Positions 40,122 through 52,246 of a DNA stretch of 64,000 nt are shown here, piece by piece. The stretch is taken from the NCBI GenBank assembly GCA_036362985.1, contig JAYGXS010000004.1:16786675-16850674 (forward strand), written 5' to 3'. The notes below the pieces were generated by a model. It did not search any database. It worked only from the letters and a program-made list of their open reading frames with translations, and was not told where the DNA came from. A program made the translations under genes and the position numbers. The first letter of the stretch is position 1; each line of letters starts with the position of its first letter. This stretch comes from Ligula intestinalis (Eukaryota > Platyhelminthes > Cestoda > Diphyllobothriidea > Diphyllobothriidae).

Positions 40122-41110
40122 TTTAACCCTTCTCAACAAATTTATGAAACTTGAGGAGGTGGTTAATAGTCTTAGAGTGGAGATGGAGCAGCTGATGAAA
40201 TTTCCTCGATTTCTCCCTCATGAGAAGAAACTGGCGATGCGTGAACTTGAGGGAGGGGACCTAACTTACGCAGCAGCATCCCTCAACGAAGCGTCTACGC
40301 ATTAAAATGGTCAGGCAAGTAACGTAAATGGTCAAGTTGTCCTCGACGAGGAGCACCGTGATCAAGATCCTACAGAAACTTCTCTCATGGTCTGGGGGAC
40401 TGATAATCTGCGCCCACTTTCAGCCCATGAGGAACTACCTGACCTTGCAAATCCTCATGGCCATAGCACTGAGGCCCGTACTAGAAGCAGCCGGACTATC
40501 CAACAAATACCTCGATACAAATTTGAGGTGGATAGTACACAGTGCATTATTCTACATGGGCTCCCTGAATCAACTAATGGTACTCCAAAGAGCAGAATAG
40601 ATGAGGACACCAGGGCCTTAAGGAAGTGCTTAAAGGACGTTATTATTGAGGATGATAACTTTTTGATACTCAAGCATTTCCGAATAAACGGTAAGGAAAA
40701 TTTCAATTCTCAAGGGAGGAAACCCAGGCCATAAAAACTTATTTTTGGGAGTTAACTTCAGAGACTTCTCCTGCTCGAGCGAACGGCAGGAGGAATCCCC
40801 GGCCATAAGACGGTTTTTTTCCAACAAGAGTACATGGTAAAGAAGAGTATGAACTGGAGGGCCTTAAAGGCAGACAAGGCCATCTTGAAAGAAAAAGGAG
40901 AGAAGGGCCTGCAAATACGCAATAGGGTGATTGTCCGACGTCAAAAGCCCTTTCTATTGAGGACACCCGTCATCCTAACAAAAGTCGTACGGCTGGCAAT
41001 CCACCCAACGTGAAAATCTTCACAAAATAAATGAAGGCTGGATCTCGCCATCATGACCAGCAGTAAAGGTGACCAAGGCGAGATCGAGTGAAGCCAAGAA
41101 CATGACAATG

Positions 41111-43936
41111 ATGTACACAAATGTACTGAGTTTATTTAAAAAACTGGATGAACTCAAACTCACCGTTGACCATGTGCAACCGAACCTGATAGCTCTAACT
41201 GAAGCATGGTGAACGGAGAAAATAGCAGATGCCGAAGTCAGGCTGGAAGGATTTCAGCTCATCCGCACGGATAGAAAGGGACGTAAGTGTGGGAGAATCG
41301 TGATGTTCATCTAAGCTGGTATCAACTACGTCCCAGATAGTCTGTCATCACACAGAAACAATTCCTGCGAAATAATTAGTTGTAAACTGGGAGTACCTAA
41401 CCAAATTGACCTCCATATTGCTCTGGTATACAGACCACCAGGACAAAGAACGGAAGCGGTTGATGTACTTATCTTTGATGTAAAATAGATTTGCCGTAGC
41501 AAAAATGTCCTTATACTTGGATATTTTAATGCTCCATACATAGATTGGGATTTAATGCACAGCCCATGATCAGAGAACTCATTTGAACAGAAACAACTTC
41601 ACTTGGTCAATGACGAATTTCTTACCCAGCATGTCACAATGGACACGCGGTTTCGAGGTGGCCAACAATCTAGCTGTCTGGATCTCGTCATTAGTAGAGA
41701 CGAAAATTGTATCCTTGGATTGAATACTCAGACTCCTTTTGGCCGAAGTGATCACTATGTTCTTGTCTGGGAGTGCAGCCGTTTCTCCGTATCCGTCGCT
41801 CGCGCAATAAGCGAGAGGAATGTATGGAAAGGAGATTATAAGAAAATGAAAGGACAACTTAACGTGACTGACTGGAGCCCTGCATATGTACCTGACCCGA
41901 ACGAGGCTTGGTGCTTCTTTAGGAACTTAGCTCAGCAAGTAGTAGAGGAATGTTGCCCGCTTCAGAAAAGCTTGCGCATCTCTCGGCCGGACTGGGTGAC
42001 AGCGAACACAAAAAGGAACTTCAAACAGAAAAGAAGACTGTGGAAAAAATACGCCCGATATCAACAGCCCCAACACTTCAAAGAATTTAAGAAACAGCGA
42101 AATTTATGTCGAAGACTTATGCAAAAAGAAAGAATGGTCTTTGAGGCAGATCTAGTCAAGGAAATAGCTCATTACCCAAAAAGATTTTTTTATGTGAATA
42201 AGGCCAAACGAAATCGAGATCCCATCCCTTTTCTGAAAGATAACGAGGGAAACAAGTGTAAGGATAACTCAGATAAGGCGAACCTATTGTCCAATTTCTT
42301 TATGTTTGTGTGTACCGAGGAGCTGCCTTTTGACGAGAATGTACAGCAATATATAGTCCCAGCGGTGCATACAATTAGAACGGTATCGTTTGCAACAGAC
42401 ACTGTAAGAAAAGCCTTTAAACAGTTAAAGCCCACCAAATCACCTGGTCCGGATGGATTATCAGCGAAAGTTTTAAATGAGCTCGCAGAACAACTGGCCT
42501 TCCCGCTTTCCAAGATCTTTGAAAGTTCAATGGAAAAGGGGGCCCTGCCTACTGACTGGAAGCTGACCAACATAACATCTTTTTTAAAGGAGGAGAGAGA
42601 ACTTAGCCTAATAGCTTTAGACCAGTTATTCTCACAAGCATTTGTTGCAAACTTATGAAAAAACTAATCAAGACGGAACTAATGAGATATATTGAGGAAA
42701 AGAAGTTGCTAAGGGCAGCGCAACACGGATTCCGAAGTGGCCACTCTTGTCTCACAAACCTGCTAACATCCATGGAAGGCTGGATGAAATCTCTGGAAAT
42801 GGGTTCGTCGGCCGATGCGGTCTACATTGACTTCAGTAAGCCATTCGATAAGGTTACACACAGAAGACAAATATCAAAGCTGCATCGAATGGGTGCGACT
42901 GGAAACCTACTTAAATGGTAAGCCGACTTCCTAACAGGCAGGTGTCAGCGTGCTTGTATTGGAGCCACCAAAACAAAATTGAAAACCGTAGCCAGTGGGG
43001 TAACGCAGGGAAGCATTCTGGGTCCAATGCTATTTCTGGTATATGTGAACGACTGTCTTGACTGCTTCTCCTGTGAGTAAGTCATGTTTGCAGACGATTT
43101 TTAAGATATGTAAGTCAATTGAAATCTCAGAGGGTGGACAGGTCTTACTAAATGACTTGGATCGCTTGCAAAAGTGCTGTGAAAAATGGCTACTGCAGCT
43201 GAACTTCAACAAACGCCAAGTAATCGGTTTACGGTCTAGTCGCAGAAAGGTGATACCATTCGAGTATGACTACTCGATCGAAGGTCATCAACTCGACCTA
43301 GTGCACGAACTACAGGATCTAGGTGTACGCATGACGCCCGACCTCAAACCGTCAACTCACTGTGCAAAAACCGCAATGAAGGCTATGGGCATCCTCGGAG
43401 CGATCAGAAGAGCCTTCCTCTATTTTAATGAGGGGCTTTTTGGGCGAGTCTTCTGAACATTTGTTCGGCCAATGTTAGAGTACTGCGTGCAAGCGTGGTG
43501 CCCTTGGATGAAGAAAGATAACGCATTGCTCAAGAAAGTACACAGAAGGGTGGCCAAGCTATTCAGCAGCTAAGGAGGTCTTCCATATGAAGGTCGTCTA
43601 GATAGTCTCAAGCTTTTTTCTCTCTATAGTAGGCAATGCAGAGAAGATATGATAATGGTGTTTAAAATCGTCAGGGGAGTAGACTGTGCTCTTCAGGTGA
43701 CCGATTTTTTTGAATTTGCACAAACAATACATCGACGCGGTCATCCGTACAAACTGAAGAAACACCACGCCAAACTACAAGTGCGGGCCCACTTCATCTC
43801 CGAGCGGGTCATTGAAGAGTGGAATAAACTTCCTTCCTCAGTCGTTCTTGCTGAAAGCGTCGACGCATGCAAAAGAAGGCTTGATCTTAATTTGCTTGCT
43901 GGGCATACGTTTGGAAGACAACAGCAATTCATATAG
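41111..43936 (+). pseudogene. LINE ORF2 (endonuclease-reverse transcriptase), decayed
   Basis: Endonuclease: PNLIALTEAW (catalytic Glu in TEAW), LVYRPPG, a YFNAPYIDW block (GDFN degenerated), SDHYVLVWEC (catalytic SDH kept). Stops at about 41210, 41311, 41486 and 41566. RT: SPGPDGLSAKVLNELAEQL (42436-42500), ALPTDWKLTNI, then in another frame QHGFRSGHSCLTNLL (42720-42765), VYIDFSKPFDKV (42820-42855), SGVTQGSILGPMLFLVYVND (42994-43055), VMFADDF (43081-43101, FADD box), DLGVRMTPDLK (43318-43350), and a C-terminal RGHPYKLKKHH...WNKLPSS (43738-43840). Not functional. Confidence 0.85.
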
Positions 43937-43950
43937 TGTTTATATGACTT

Positions 43951-44560
43951 TGAACAATATGCATTATCTGACAGCAGCTATCTGCAAATAAGGTTTTCAA
44001 AGGCTCTGCCTCTCTCCCTTATATATACTGAATATCGTTAGAAAACTTAACACGTTTGCGTGAAAACCGCAGGTTTGTTTCACCTAGGAATTATAATATG
44101 CTCGATAGAAAGCAGACTGCCGGAGATGCCAAATTCAATTTTTCTTCTGCACACGTGGCCTAGGTTCATAATGCTTGATCGGAAAGATTTATATCTAGGC
44201 TTCGTATAGGAGACATGAGAATAGGAACGCCCGTCTCAGTGCTCAAGTTATTCCTGTGCATAGGTCCGAGAAATTTACACACCCATGTCCTATCCTTTAC
44301 ATTTGCCCTAACGTTAACCTAAAATGAAACACTTATCTTGCATCTTTACGTAACCCAAACCTACCTTAACTCTGACTTTACCTAGGACATTTAACCTAAC
44401 CCTTAAAATAACCCCAACTGGCAAGCATAAATGCATTTCATTTTGCCTGAAATCTGGTGCAATATCAAATGTGACGTGAGCGGTTCTTCCTTCCATCTTA
44501 TGCATGGAGGGTCATTTCAATCCTTGTTGCGATTGATGTTTTTAGCAAAAATATAGCAAC
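43951..44560. other. Intergenic, with a TAACC-rich patch
   Basis: At 44308-44412 short degenerate repeats of the form CCTAACC/TTAACCT recur on the plus strand. They are too irregular for a telomeric array. No gene seen. Confidence 0.4.
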
Positions 44561-44567
44561 ATACGTA

Positions 44568-47050
44568 TAATAATAATAATTTGTATATTTAAGGCCCAAG
44601 GGGCCCTGTCGTTACAAACTTAGTGCTATCGTGAAAATAAAAATAATGACGATAAGCAGTGAACTCTTATAAAATAATTGTCATCGGCAGTAAAAAAACT
44701 CCTAAATCGGTGGATGAGTTCAGCGGGCCACCGAGTTCAAAAAAACTTTAGGCGAAAAAACTGCCTTAATTGGTAACAGGGTTTGATGTGGTTAGTTTGG
44801 GACCTGCTTTTGAGGGTTCGGGACGTTTATGGTCATGGGAAAAAATAATATATCATTGAGTTAAGAAGGGGTCATCCGGGACAACAGGCGAAGGCAGAGG
44901 AAGTCAAGGCAACATCATCGAGTTGCGACCCACCAGAGTCCAGAGCCAATCTCGAAGACTACAGCGAAGGTTGCAAAAACGGAGAAGAATTTGCAGCCCT
45001 TGGAAGTGATGCTTGACTCTGCAGAGGGAAATGCTAACACATTTAGAAACTATTTTAGTATCCTGGGAAGAGCTTCAAATGCCAGGAGGACCCTTTTCAA
45101 AATCTACAACTTGCGTGTTTGGAAAGGAAACAGATGGTAACGACTTTATTTTCTCTAAATTTAAATGCTTATATAATTTGCCTTTAAAAATCGATAGTGT
45201 ACAAGACAGTCTAATATCGAGAGGAAGGTTGTTCCAAATAAAAGCATATTTGGAGGTAAAAAAGCAAGAACGGTTAGATGTGGAGCTACGGGGTGGTAAA
45301 ATTATCAAGGAAGAGTTACGAGTGGCGTAAGGTCGGTCTACTGGACAGAGAGCGTTAATTTTTGGGAGATTAGACTATTGTTAACGCGAAACAGAAAGCA
45401 TAGACCAGGTTCATGTCTTCTTATCCAAAGAAATTTAATGTTTGCTAATTGACATCTATCTGTATAACACATACTTAGAAAACTCGAGTGAAAACTCGCT
45501 GAACTTGTTCAACCTTTCTACGGTCATGCTGGGTCATGAGGCCAAAAAATCGGGCAGCAGTATTCTAGTATAGGAAGAACAAACACGTGGTATAGTTTGA
45601 ACTTCATTTCTGGAAGGAAAAAATTATGCGATATAAACCCACATATTTGTGCGGCCTTAGCAGAAATTCGATCTGCATGAGGTGATAATGCAAGCTTATT
45701 CGTGTAAGTTAGACCCAAATCCTTTATCGTAGATCTTTCTAACAGTGGACGTTTTTGGAAGATAATGGGTCCAGGAAGACTTGTGGGACCAAAACTCAAG
45801 AAACTACATTTTGATGGCAAAAACTCCATCTGCCATGTAGCGCTCCAACTTGAGAGAGTACGCAAGTCTGCGTTAACTTTATCAACACAAGTACTGGCCA
45901 TGCCCTTCGAAAATGAGTAAATACACTTAAGGTCATCAGCATAAATGAAATTTTCCGCATTATTTAGCACTGCTGAAATTTCATTTATGTAAAGAATTAA
46001 AAGGAGGGGACCTAAAACCGTGTCTTGTAAAACACCACTCGTGATCGGCTGAAGCATCGAGTAGCTATTGCCTACTAAGACCTTCTGGCTGCGGTTAGAC
46101 AGGTAGGAGGCAATGAAATTGAGGAGGGGAGGCCTGATGCCTAGGGCTTCCAGTTTCACTAAAAGGCGCCTATGAGGCACCTTGTCAAAAGCTTTACTAA
46201 GGTCAAAGTAAATCACGATGACTGATTGCTGTTCATTACGAAGTGAAGTAACCAGGTTAAGGAATGCCAAATGGCAGGTTTCGCATGATCTCCCAGGTAG
46301 AAATCCATGCTGTGAGGCACTAATTAGTTTATTTTCTACAAAAAAGATCGAGAATTTGATTAGAAATGATCTTTTCCAGAAGTTTGGCTAGGGCTGGGGT
46401 TATGAACACCTCGATAGTTGACTTGAAGACTGGAAGAATAATAGATGTCTTCCATGAGTCAGGAAAGAAACCGTTTAGAAGATAAGCTGAGAATAGATAA
46501 CTCAGCAATCGGGGGAAACTTAATGCTCTCTTGATAAGTGAATTCGGAATGCTGTCAGTCCCGAGGAGTGCGAGTTTTTTAGACGGATAATGTGCTTACG
46601 ACTTACTTCTATGGAGAAATCGATGGTATTGATAGTATTGACTGAGCAAGGCTGAAACGACGGGACCGGTTCAGATTTCGTCGTAAGGTGCTTTGCAAAG
46701 AACGCATTGAACAGTTCAGCCTTCTCAGACTCATCTTGCACAAAGTTTTGATTTTCATTCAGTAAAGGGGGGATTTCGTGACCTCGTTTAGCGGAGGACG
46801 GACGACGAAACAGTTTGGCAATCGATTTTTTCAGAGTTTAACTCACTGAGTGCGCAAGATTCCCTCTGTTTGTCACGTGCAAGACAAATCTAAAACGCTA
46901 ATTCGAAAATCTCTGCGATTCTAAGGTGCACAGATAATGAACTAGTAGACTGGTCTTCCAACTGTCTTTACAATTTCTTTAGTCTAGACAAAAGAAAATG
47001 AGGTACGGTGGGGTCCGAAGTATAAGGCTTAACATTTTTGATCAGCATTC
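44568..47050 (-). mobile_element. CR1-like LINE (YADD family), decayed, 3' part
   Basis: The 3' end at 44568-44582 is an (ATT)n tail on the minus strand, preceded by CGACAGGGCCCCTTGGGCC and a 3' UTR of about 500 bp. C-terminal coding at 45308-45075 (SKYAFIWNNLPLDIRLS). RT core at 46270-45524: VIYFDLSKAFDKVPHRRLL, SGVLQDTVLGPLLLILYINE, NFIYADDLKCIY (YADD intact), DLGLTYTNKLALSPH. The upstream RT start at 46741-46520 (ELFNAFFAKHL) is in another frame. It shares family with the copies at 54.1-55.9 and 58.3-62.3 kb. The endonuclease is not recognisable, so it is 5'-truncated or too decayed. Confidence 0.85.
45524..46270 (-). pseudogene. LINE reverse transcriptase core, open frame fragment
   Basis: 248 codons open from the DLSKAFDKVPHRR block through YADD to PILEYCCPIFWPHDPA. 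It is interrupted upstream: QHGFLPGRSCETCHLAFLN would need a frame change near 46271-46310. It is also interrupted downstream, before the WNNLP block. The polymerase catalytic aspartates are intact, but the protein as a whole is broken. Confidence 0.85.
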
Positions 47051-47508
47051 AAAGAGCAACGTTCACAAAGGACGTTCGTAAGAGAAGGCGTACTTAAGTT
47101 AATCTGTGTCTTGCGATTCCAATAATACGGTCAGAAGCTGAGCAAAAGAACTTAAGGTCATCTTAATTGATGAAAAATTCCCTCTGAAAGGCCCAAGCTA
47201 TTATATGTCTACGCTAGATTGAAGCATTTTGTCTCGTAGAGTAGAGTAGCACTACATTATACATGCTTAATTAAAGCATCTCTCATATGTTCCCTACCTC
47301 TATATGGTACCTCCATCGTTTATTTAGGTAGATTTTGCCCGACAGTGACGTATTAATCGGTATTAAATAATTGGCTAGCATCACAACAATACAGCAAGTA
47401 GTGCAGTAAATACCCACAGAAAATACCTGGAACCCTATTTGTGTATAAATGGACTGCACTCAGCCACTATTTCATACTTCAAAGATAAAATGATAGGGGT
47501 ACTTAGTA

Positions 47509-47780
47509 GGGTCCACTAAATATTATATACGCCTACTTGCGTCTTCCAAGTAGCCCGATTTACACCTTCATTCGCGCAGAATAAACGGAACGTGGCGTAA
47601 AATCAACCATCCTTAATTTTGATGCAGCTGTCGTTGACAAATTTTTGTGATCGAAGGCTTCCCGTGCGCAACAATTAGTCTAAAAGGTGTAAATAGCTCC
47701 CACAACAAATAAATTGCACGAATGTGTGCATTGGGCTACTGTGTTGATGCAAGTAGGCGTATATTATATTCAGAGGACCC
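47509..47780. mobile_element. MITE with TA target site and about 35-60 bp inverted repeats
   Basis: The left end begins GGGTCCACTAAATATTATAT then ACGCCTACTTGC; the right end is the reverse complement of GGGTCCTCTGAATATAATAT then ACGCCTACTTGC. Beyond this the arms stay similar through AGTAGCCC and ACACCTT. Both ends are flanked by TA (47507-47508 and 47781-47782). The total is 272 bp with no coding capacity. TA target sites point to Tc1/mariner-type mobilisation. Confidence 0.82.
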
Positions 47781-47789
47781 TACACGGCA

Positions 47790-49087
47790 CCCCGATCTAT
47801 TACATGTAGCCATATTCACGCCACTCATATAAGTTGCAGAGTCACTAGGATGTATGGAGACTAGATTTTAACCACGTTGTCATTGATCAATGACGTAAGC
47901 AGTCACTGACTGCACATGCCGCTGCGATTTTGGCAACCTTCCCGCAAGGTCATCTTTCCTGGCCATCCGAAAAAGACACCTGCACGTAATACATTCGATT
48001 TTGCACAATGTGTCGAGCGAAAGCTATGTTATCTCATCAGGTGCTCAGGCATCTTACGTTGTTGGGCCTACGTTTGCTTTGCCAGTTTCGCATATGCAGT
48101 GCATGCAGCAACGATACTTAATCACGCATAGGGTGTTGTCTCACAGCGTCATGTTTTAGGGTGTCACCTGTTGCGTAGATAGGACCATGTTCAATATCGG
48201 CTTTCTTGATTATCCTTGAAACCATTCCGGTAAACTTGCAACGCTCTCCTAAATCTGTGCTACACACAGAAGAACAGAGACGCCCAAAACTTCTGAATTT
48301 TCAGCCAAGTTGGCGATGAACTCAATGCCTAGAAATATACGAAATTGGAGATAGGATACTCTTGTCCTTTCTCCACATTACCCGTTTAATATATTCTTCA
48401 AGCCTCTTCTCACTAGTGAACAATAAATCCTATCTTGTCATACTTCAAAAGCCTCAGACTAATATTAACCATTGGGGGAAATAATGGGCTTCAACAATGC
48501 CACAGTATATTGCATGACATATGCTCATTTTTAACACGACTAAATTCAAATCTCCCTTCACTTGGATTTTACCACACATGCGAGCAGATCTATGTTCGGC
48601 ATGTTAATATCTCACTAAATGAACTCGGCTACGTTGGTTTGTTGGTAAACCACTATAGGCAACTTGCGTAATATTGTCTACCGAAATGGCAAGAATAGGA
48701 GACCGTCAGATGAACGCGAGGCCGAAGCCTTCCTTCATTTTCTTCAAAACGCATTTAATCCGTGTGTGTGGATAAGAAAATGAAGCATTGAACATTTAAA
48801 TACCAGTCAACGTTATCACAGACCTGGCGCTACCAGCTTCCTTCGTGAAAATGTACGCTTAACACCGAATTCGATCACGAGCCCTTCGCTAACCGAGTAC
48901 AATGGAGATGATGTTTAGTGAAGTATCCAATCCTTTCTGACAAAAAATCCCAACAGTTCCAGCCGGTTGCGCATTGCACGTTAAATACTCCACTGCGTAG
49001 ATTTGAGATCCCATTTAAGTTCAGGACTTCGCTAGGTCATTTCAGGTGAGCTGGATCAGCGTTAGAAGTTGACAATCTGTGTACGGT
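47790..49087. other. No gene recognised
   Basis: Short open frames only (47916-48131 and 48435-48671 plus), without domains. Confidence 0.35.
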
Positions 49088-49245
49088 AAGGATAGTTCAT
49101 AGGTGACACCATAATACCACATAACCCACGATATCTCTTTTATGAGACCGGTAGTAAAGGATAGTAAAGGATAGAAGGATAGTTCATAGGTGACACCATG
49201 ATACCACATAACCCACGATATCTCTTTTATGAGACCGGTAGTAAA
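49088..49245 (+). repeat. Tandem duplication, 71-bp unit, two copies
   Basis: Copies at 49088-49158 and 49175-49245 differ at one base (ATAATACC versus ATGATACC). They are separated by 16 bases made of GGATAGTAAAGGATAG, itself two GGATAG-type motifs. The near-identity marks a recent event. Confidence 0.9.
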
Positions 49246-49701
49246 ATGGTTGCCTTTGTTTTCGCATGTAGAGATAATATACTCATTAACGCAACCATTT
49301 AGACAGTAGTCAGACGTTACAGCTAATGAAAAGCTACTTTATTTTGTGCTATATTTCAGTTTTATCGATATATTCATGTGTCTGTTATGTATGCAGTAGC
49401 ATTAAACTTGCTTTTAAATGATTGTAACAATGGATTCCTTGTGGTCCAAATAGTCAAAAGGCTTGGTAAGCTACACCTAGCAAAGCAGCTATAAAGGCGA
49501 AAATAATAAACAGCTAGGACTTGGGCGGTCAGTCAATAATCAAGTAAATGAACGCTTCTGATAACAATTTCAGCCCGAAGTTAGATTATAAGACATGTAG
49601 AGCCCATGCACTTATCCATATAAAACACTTATCTGCTTCGACTGCCACATACATCTGAAATATCTGGTGAACACTGTTCTTAACACAACGATCAAGGTTA
49701 C

Positions 49702-49766
49702 TTCTTCAACCACTTCCTGCCATTCAATGTGTCCAAATTCATCTGCTGGCCAGCGTTTTTCAAAAT
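49702..49766 (-). CDS. Candidate isolated exon
   Basis: Between an acceptor TGCTCTTTTCAG and a possible donor GTAACC, the minus strand reads FEKRWPADEFGHIEWQEVVE plus E, a protein-like acidic segment rich in W, E and D. No family was recognised. It lies about 750 bp downstream of the KLHL-like exons on the same strand but does not look like a kelch repeat. Weak support. Confidence 0.22.
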
Positions 49767-50519
49767 CTGAAAAGAGCATTGTCCCGTCACCTTAGTAGCA
49801 TATTTGTCATCCGCATTAAGGTATACATCTATGAATCTGTCCTTTGAGTCCGAATTTATACTGAGTCAGTGAACGAATATCTTTATTGAACAAATCAATT
49901 TGATTGCGCAGTCTTCGTTAAAGAAACCCTTATTTTATTTTCCCAGACGTTAGGAGCCGCATATCCTTCCAACACGTTCAAATTCAAATTAAAAAGCGGA
50001 TTTAATTCCAAGTAATTTATTGTTAACTTAAATGCAATGGCAAGGACTGCAAAGAAAGATCACAAAACACTGGCGTTTTAATGCAAATGCTTGCTGCTCC
50101 TCCAATCCAAAGTAAGGTGAGTAAGGCCAAAGTAAGGCAAGCCGTCAGGTGCAGTAAGAGTCTCCACAGAGTTTCCCGCTCCGCTACCTGCACAATCTAA
50201 AATAAGTTCGAATAAAGACCTATTTTTCATAATTCCAGAAAAAAAGATGGCGTACTGCTAGCTCTTATACCACTATGCAAAGAAAAGGCGTATATAAATG
50301 GGGCGGCATGCATATACCTATATATAAATTTGATAGAATGGAATACGTAAATAAGAGTGTCGAGTAGTATTAAACATAGAAAAGGAATAAATAAATGCTT
50401 GCGTCATTGTAAGGCCACGAAAACAGGCATTCTTACCACCGAGAGCAAAAACCGCACCGGCACAGGTGATAAGAGCAAACCGGCTTTGAGGCCGCTTCGT
50501 GCCAGCCAGCTCTGTTCAC

Positions 50520-51716
50520 TGGCCGCTTGGATACAAGGCGTCCGGTGGTGAAAATACCACTTCAACGTTCAAGCAAATTCTATAATGTCCACCGACGACC
50601 AGAATCCGTTCGCGAAAGTGCGTGACTGCAAGCTGGGATCGCGCAGTCCTCATAGAGGCAGCTGACAGCCAAAAGTCAGTGGTGCTGATTGCGGTCGCTT
50701 TCTCCTGCCAGTCTGCTCCCAGCTGGCAGAATTCAACAGAAGAAAGGGCCAAGGGGCCATTAGAACCACCAAAAACAAAGACCCGACTGTCACCGGGCAG
50801 GCAGCAGCTGTATCGTACCTCCTCTCCCGCAAGTCCGACAGTTTGCACCATCTGTTGTGTAGAAAGTTCGAGGAAGAGGCCATTGCAAATAACAGTGAGA
50901 TTTGAAAAAAATAAGCAGGAGGCAGCACCACACTTGGCAAGTGTATTCTTACCAGTCCTGCCTAATGTCATAAATTTCAGAGGAGGAAAGGGGTGTACTG
51001 GCATGTCCACCAAAACCACCAATCTGCTTATTTTCTCCATCGTCTGCGGCCTCAACTTTTATGACTGTGGCTGCGTGGAGGCTTCGTCCAACGGTGAGGG
51101 ACGCGCGCTCTCGCCAACACCGTTCACTCACAAGAAGCTCTTCGACACGAGTTGAGTAGTTTCCTCCAATAGTAAAATGCTGTCTGTTGCGTGGGGGAAA
51201 CAATAAACAAGGAAGAACATAACATTTTTGTAAGGCATTGACAAAAATGTAGTTAACAAAAGGGTGTTATATATTGCTTTTTATATCCTTAAAACTGAAC
51301 ATCTTTCAACTGAAAATAAATATATGATAAGTTAACCAAAACATTACAGAAGTGAAAATACATTCAAGCAAGTTCCCTCAAAATAAAATCTAACGATGCC
51401 AAAACTTTTCGAGGATGCTCTTTATCACGCGGAACCTAAACAATATATCAAGAGGTCAGAGTTCCTGTCCTTCGCATTATGCGGTTACACTTGAGCTGCT
51501 TATATTATAAGTCTGTAAAAAGGGCATAAACTATGCAATTTATTTTTAAAAATATTGGAGACAATGCACAACTGTCAGGTAAGTTACCCTCACCAACACT
51601 GCATATCAGCCATTCGCTCTTCCTTTTGTAGGTCTAAATCGTAGCCGAGGACAGACCACCCGTTCTGATCTTTCTCCACTCCGAAGACGAAGATGGAGAG
51701 CGTCCGAGGTGGGCGG
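50520..51716 (-). pseudogene. KLHL-like exons: kelch repeats
   Basis: Three exons: 51716 to about 51600 (PPRTLSIFVFGVEKDQNGW), 51183-50953 (YSTRVEELLVSERCWRERAS, VGRSLHAATV, SSSEIYDIRQD), 50851-50520 (CKLSDLRERRYDTAAACP, then after a frameshift GDSRVFVFGGSNG and RILVVGGHYR). Each has the kelch GG doublet or its remnant, and the R-HAA and W positions. Junctions to the second and third exons form TG-A where W (TG-G) is expected. Confidence 0.7.
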
Positions 51717-51836
51717 CTGTTTTGGTTGAAGGGACAGGGACGTTTGTCATTTTTACCAAGACTCATCTACCGCTCAACTAGGTCCAAAAACCAACTTTCA
51801 TGAAAAAAATAATGAGGTTAAACGTCATATACTTAC

Positions 51837-52201
51837 GCGCAGTCGTTACTTTTCGTGAAGATTTAATGACTGTTTATCAGGCGATTGCGAAATTGCACTG
51901 TCGTCTAAAGCCATCGCACCTCCTTCAGCATTGTGGGTGCATGCAATCCGAGTCGCCCACTATTGTCTTTTCCTTCAACACACACCCAAGAAGAAATTGC
52001 CGCAAAAACATCCTCTTCGGAGTCAACCCGAAGATTATCATTTCTAAGTAAAGTTAAATTCATGTCACCTGGCAGATTAACGAAGAGTTCACGAAGCTTT
52101 TAAATTGGGTTTGCATCAGATGGATGCAAGACTCCCTCAATGATCCGATGCTCATGAAGCTGGCGAAGTCCAATATAGTTGGTAAATTTTCTTCAGTCAC
52201 A
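51837..52201 (-). pseudogene. KLHL-like exon: BACK domain, with frameshift and two stops
   Basis: Starts RVTEENLPTILDFASFMS; a one-base deficit in the AAAA run near 52100 shifts the frame to KLRELFVNLPGDMNLTLLRN and DNLRVDSEEDVFAA. It then reads MLKEVRWL, TAG, TTVQFRNRLINSH, TAA, IFTKSNDCA. Donor GTAAGT. Both stops sit where Gln codons (CAG, CAA) would fit. Confidence 0.72.
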
Positions 52202-52246
52202 CTTGAGAATAGAAAATTAGACAGAAATGAAGAGGAGAATATTTAC

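Larger units (their letters stand above)
39401..40734 (+). pseudogene. LINE ORF1 split by an insertion
   Basis: Upstream part 39401-39669 ends DEACIAYLTLL; the same frame resumes at 40134 with NKFMKLEEVVNSLRVEMEQL (coiled-coil-like heptads). If the insertion and one target-site copy are removed the frame is continuous. A TAA at about 40303 interrupts it once more. It then runs to 40734 through CIILHGLPES and FLILKHFRINGK, a segment like the RRM-type nucleic-acid-binding fold of LINE ORF1 proteins. The very start (39441-39515) is antisense to a tRNA-like sequence, so the first codons may derive from a SINE. Confidence 0.65.
39401..43950 (+). mobile_element. CR1/jockey-like LINE, nearly full length, decayed
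   Basis: Order: ORF1 (39401-39669, interrupted by a retroposon, resumed 40134-40734), endonuclease (41111-41800), reverse transcriptase (41800-43460) and C-terminal region (43460-43936). The endonuclease and early RT share one frame with several stops, and the RT then shifts frame near 42650 and 43060. Together this is a single inactive element of about 4.1 kb without the insertion. RT and C-terminus resemble the minus-strand copy at 62.4-64 kb (both FADD box, both R-GHPYK followed by FxSxRV--WN-LPS). Confidence 0.85.

Noticed and set aside
44308..44412. Interstitial telomeric repeat
   Set aside because: Units of the CCTAACC type are irregular and interrupted; no run of TTAGGG-type repeats is present.
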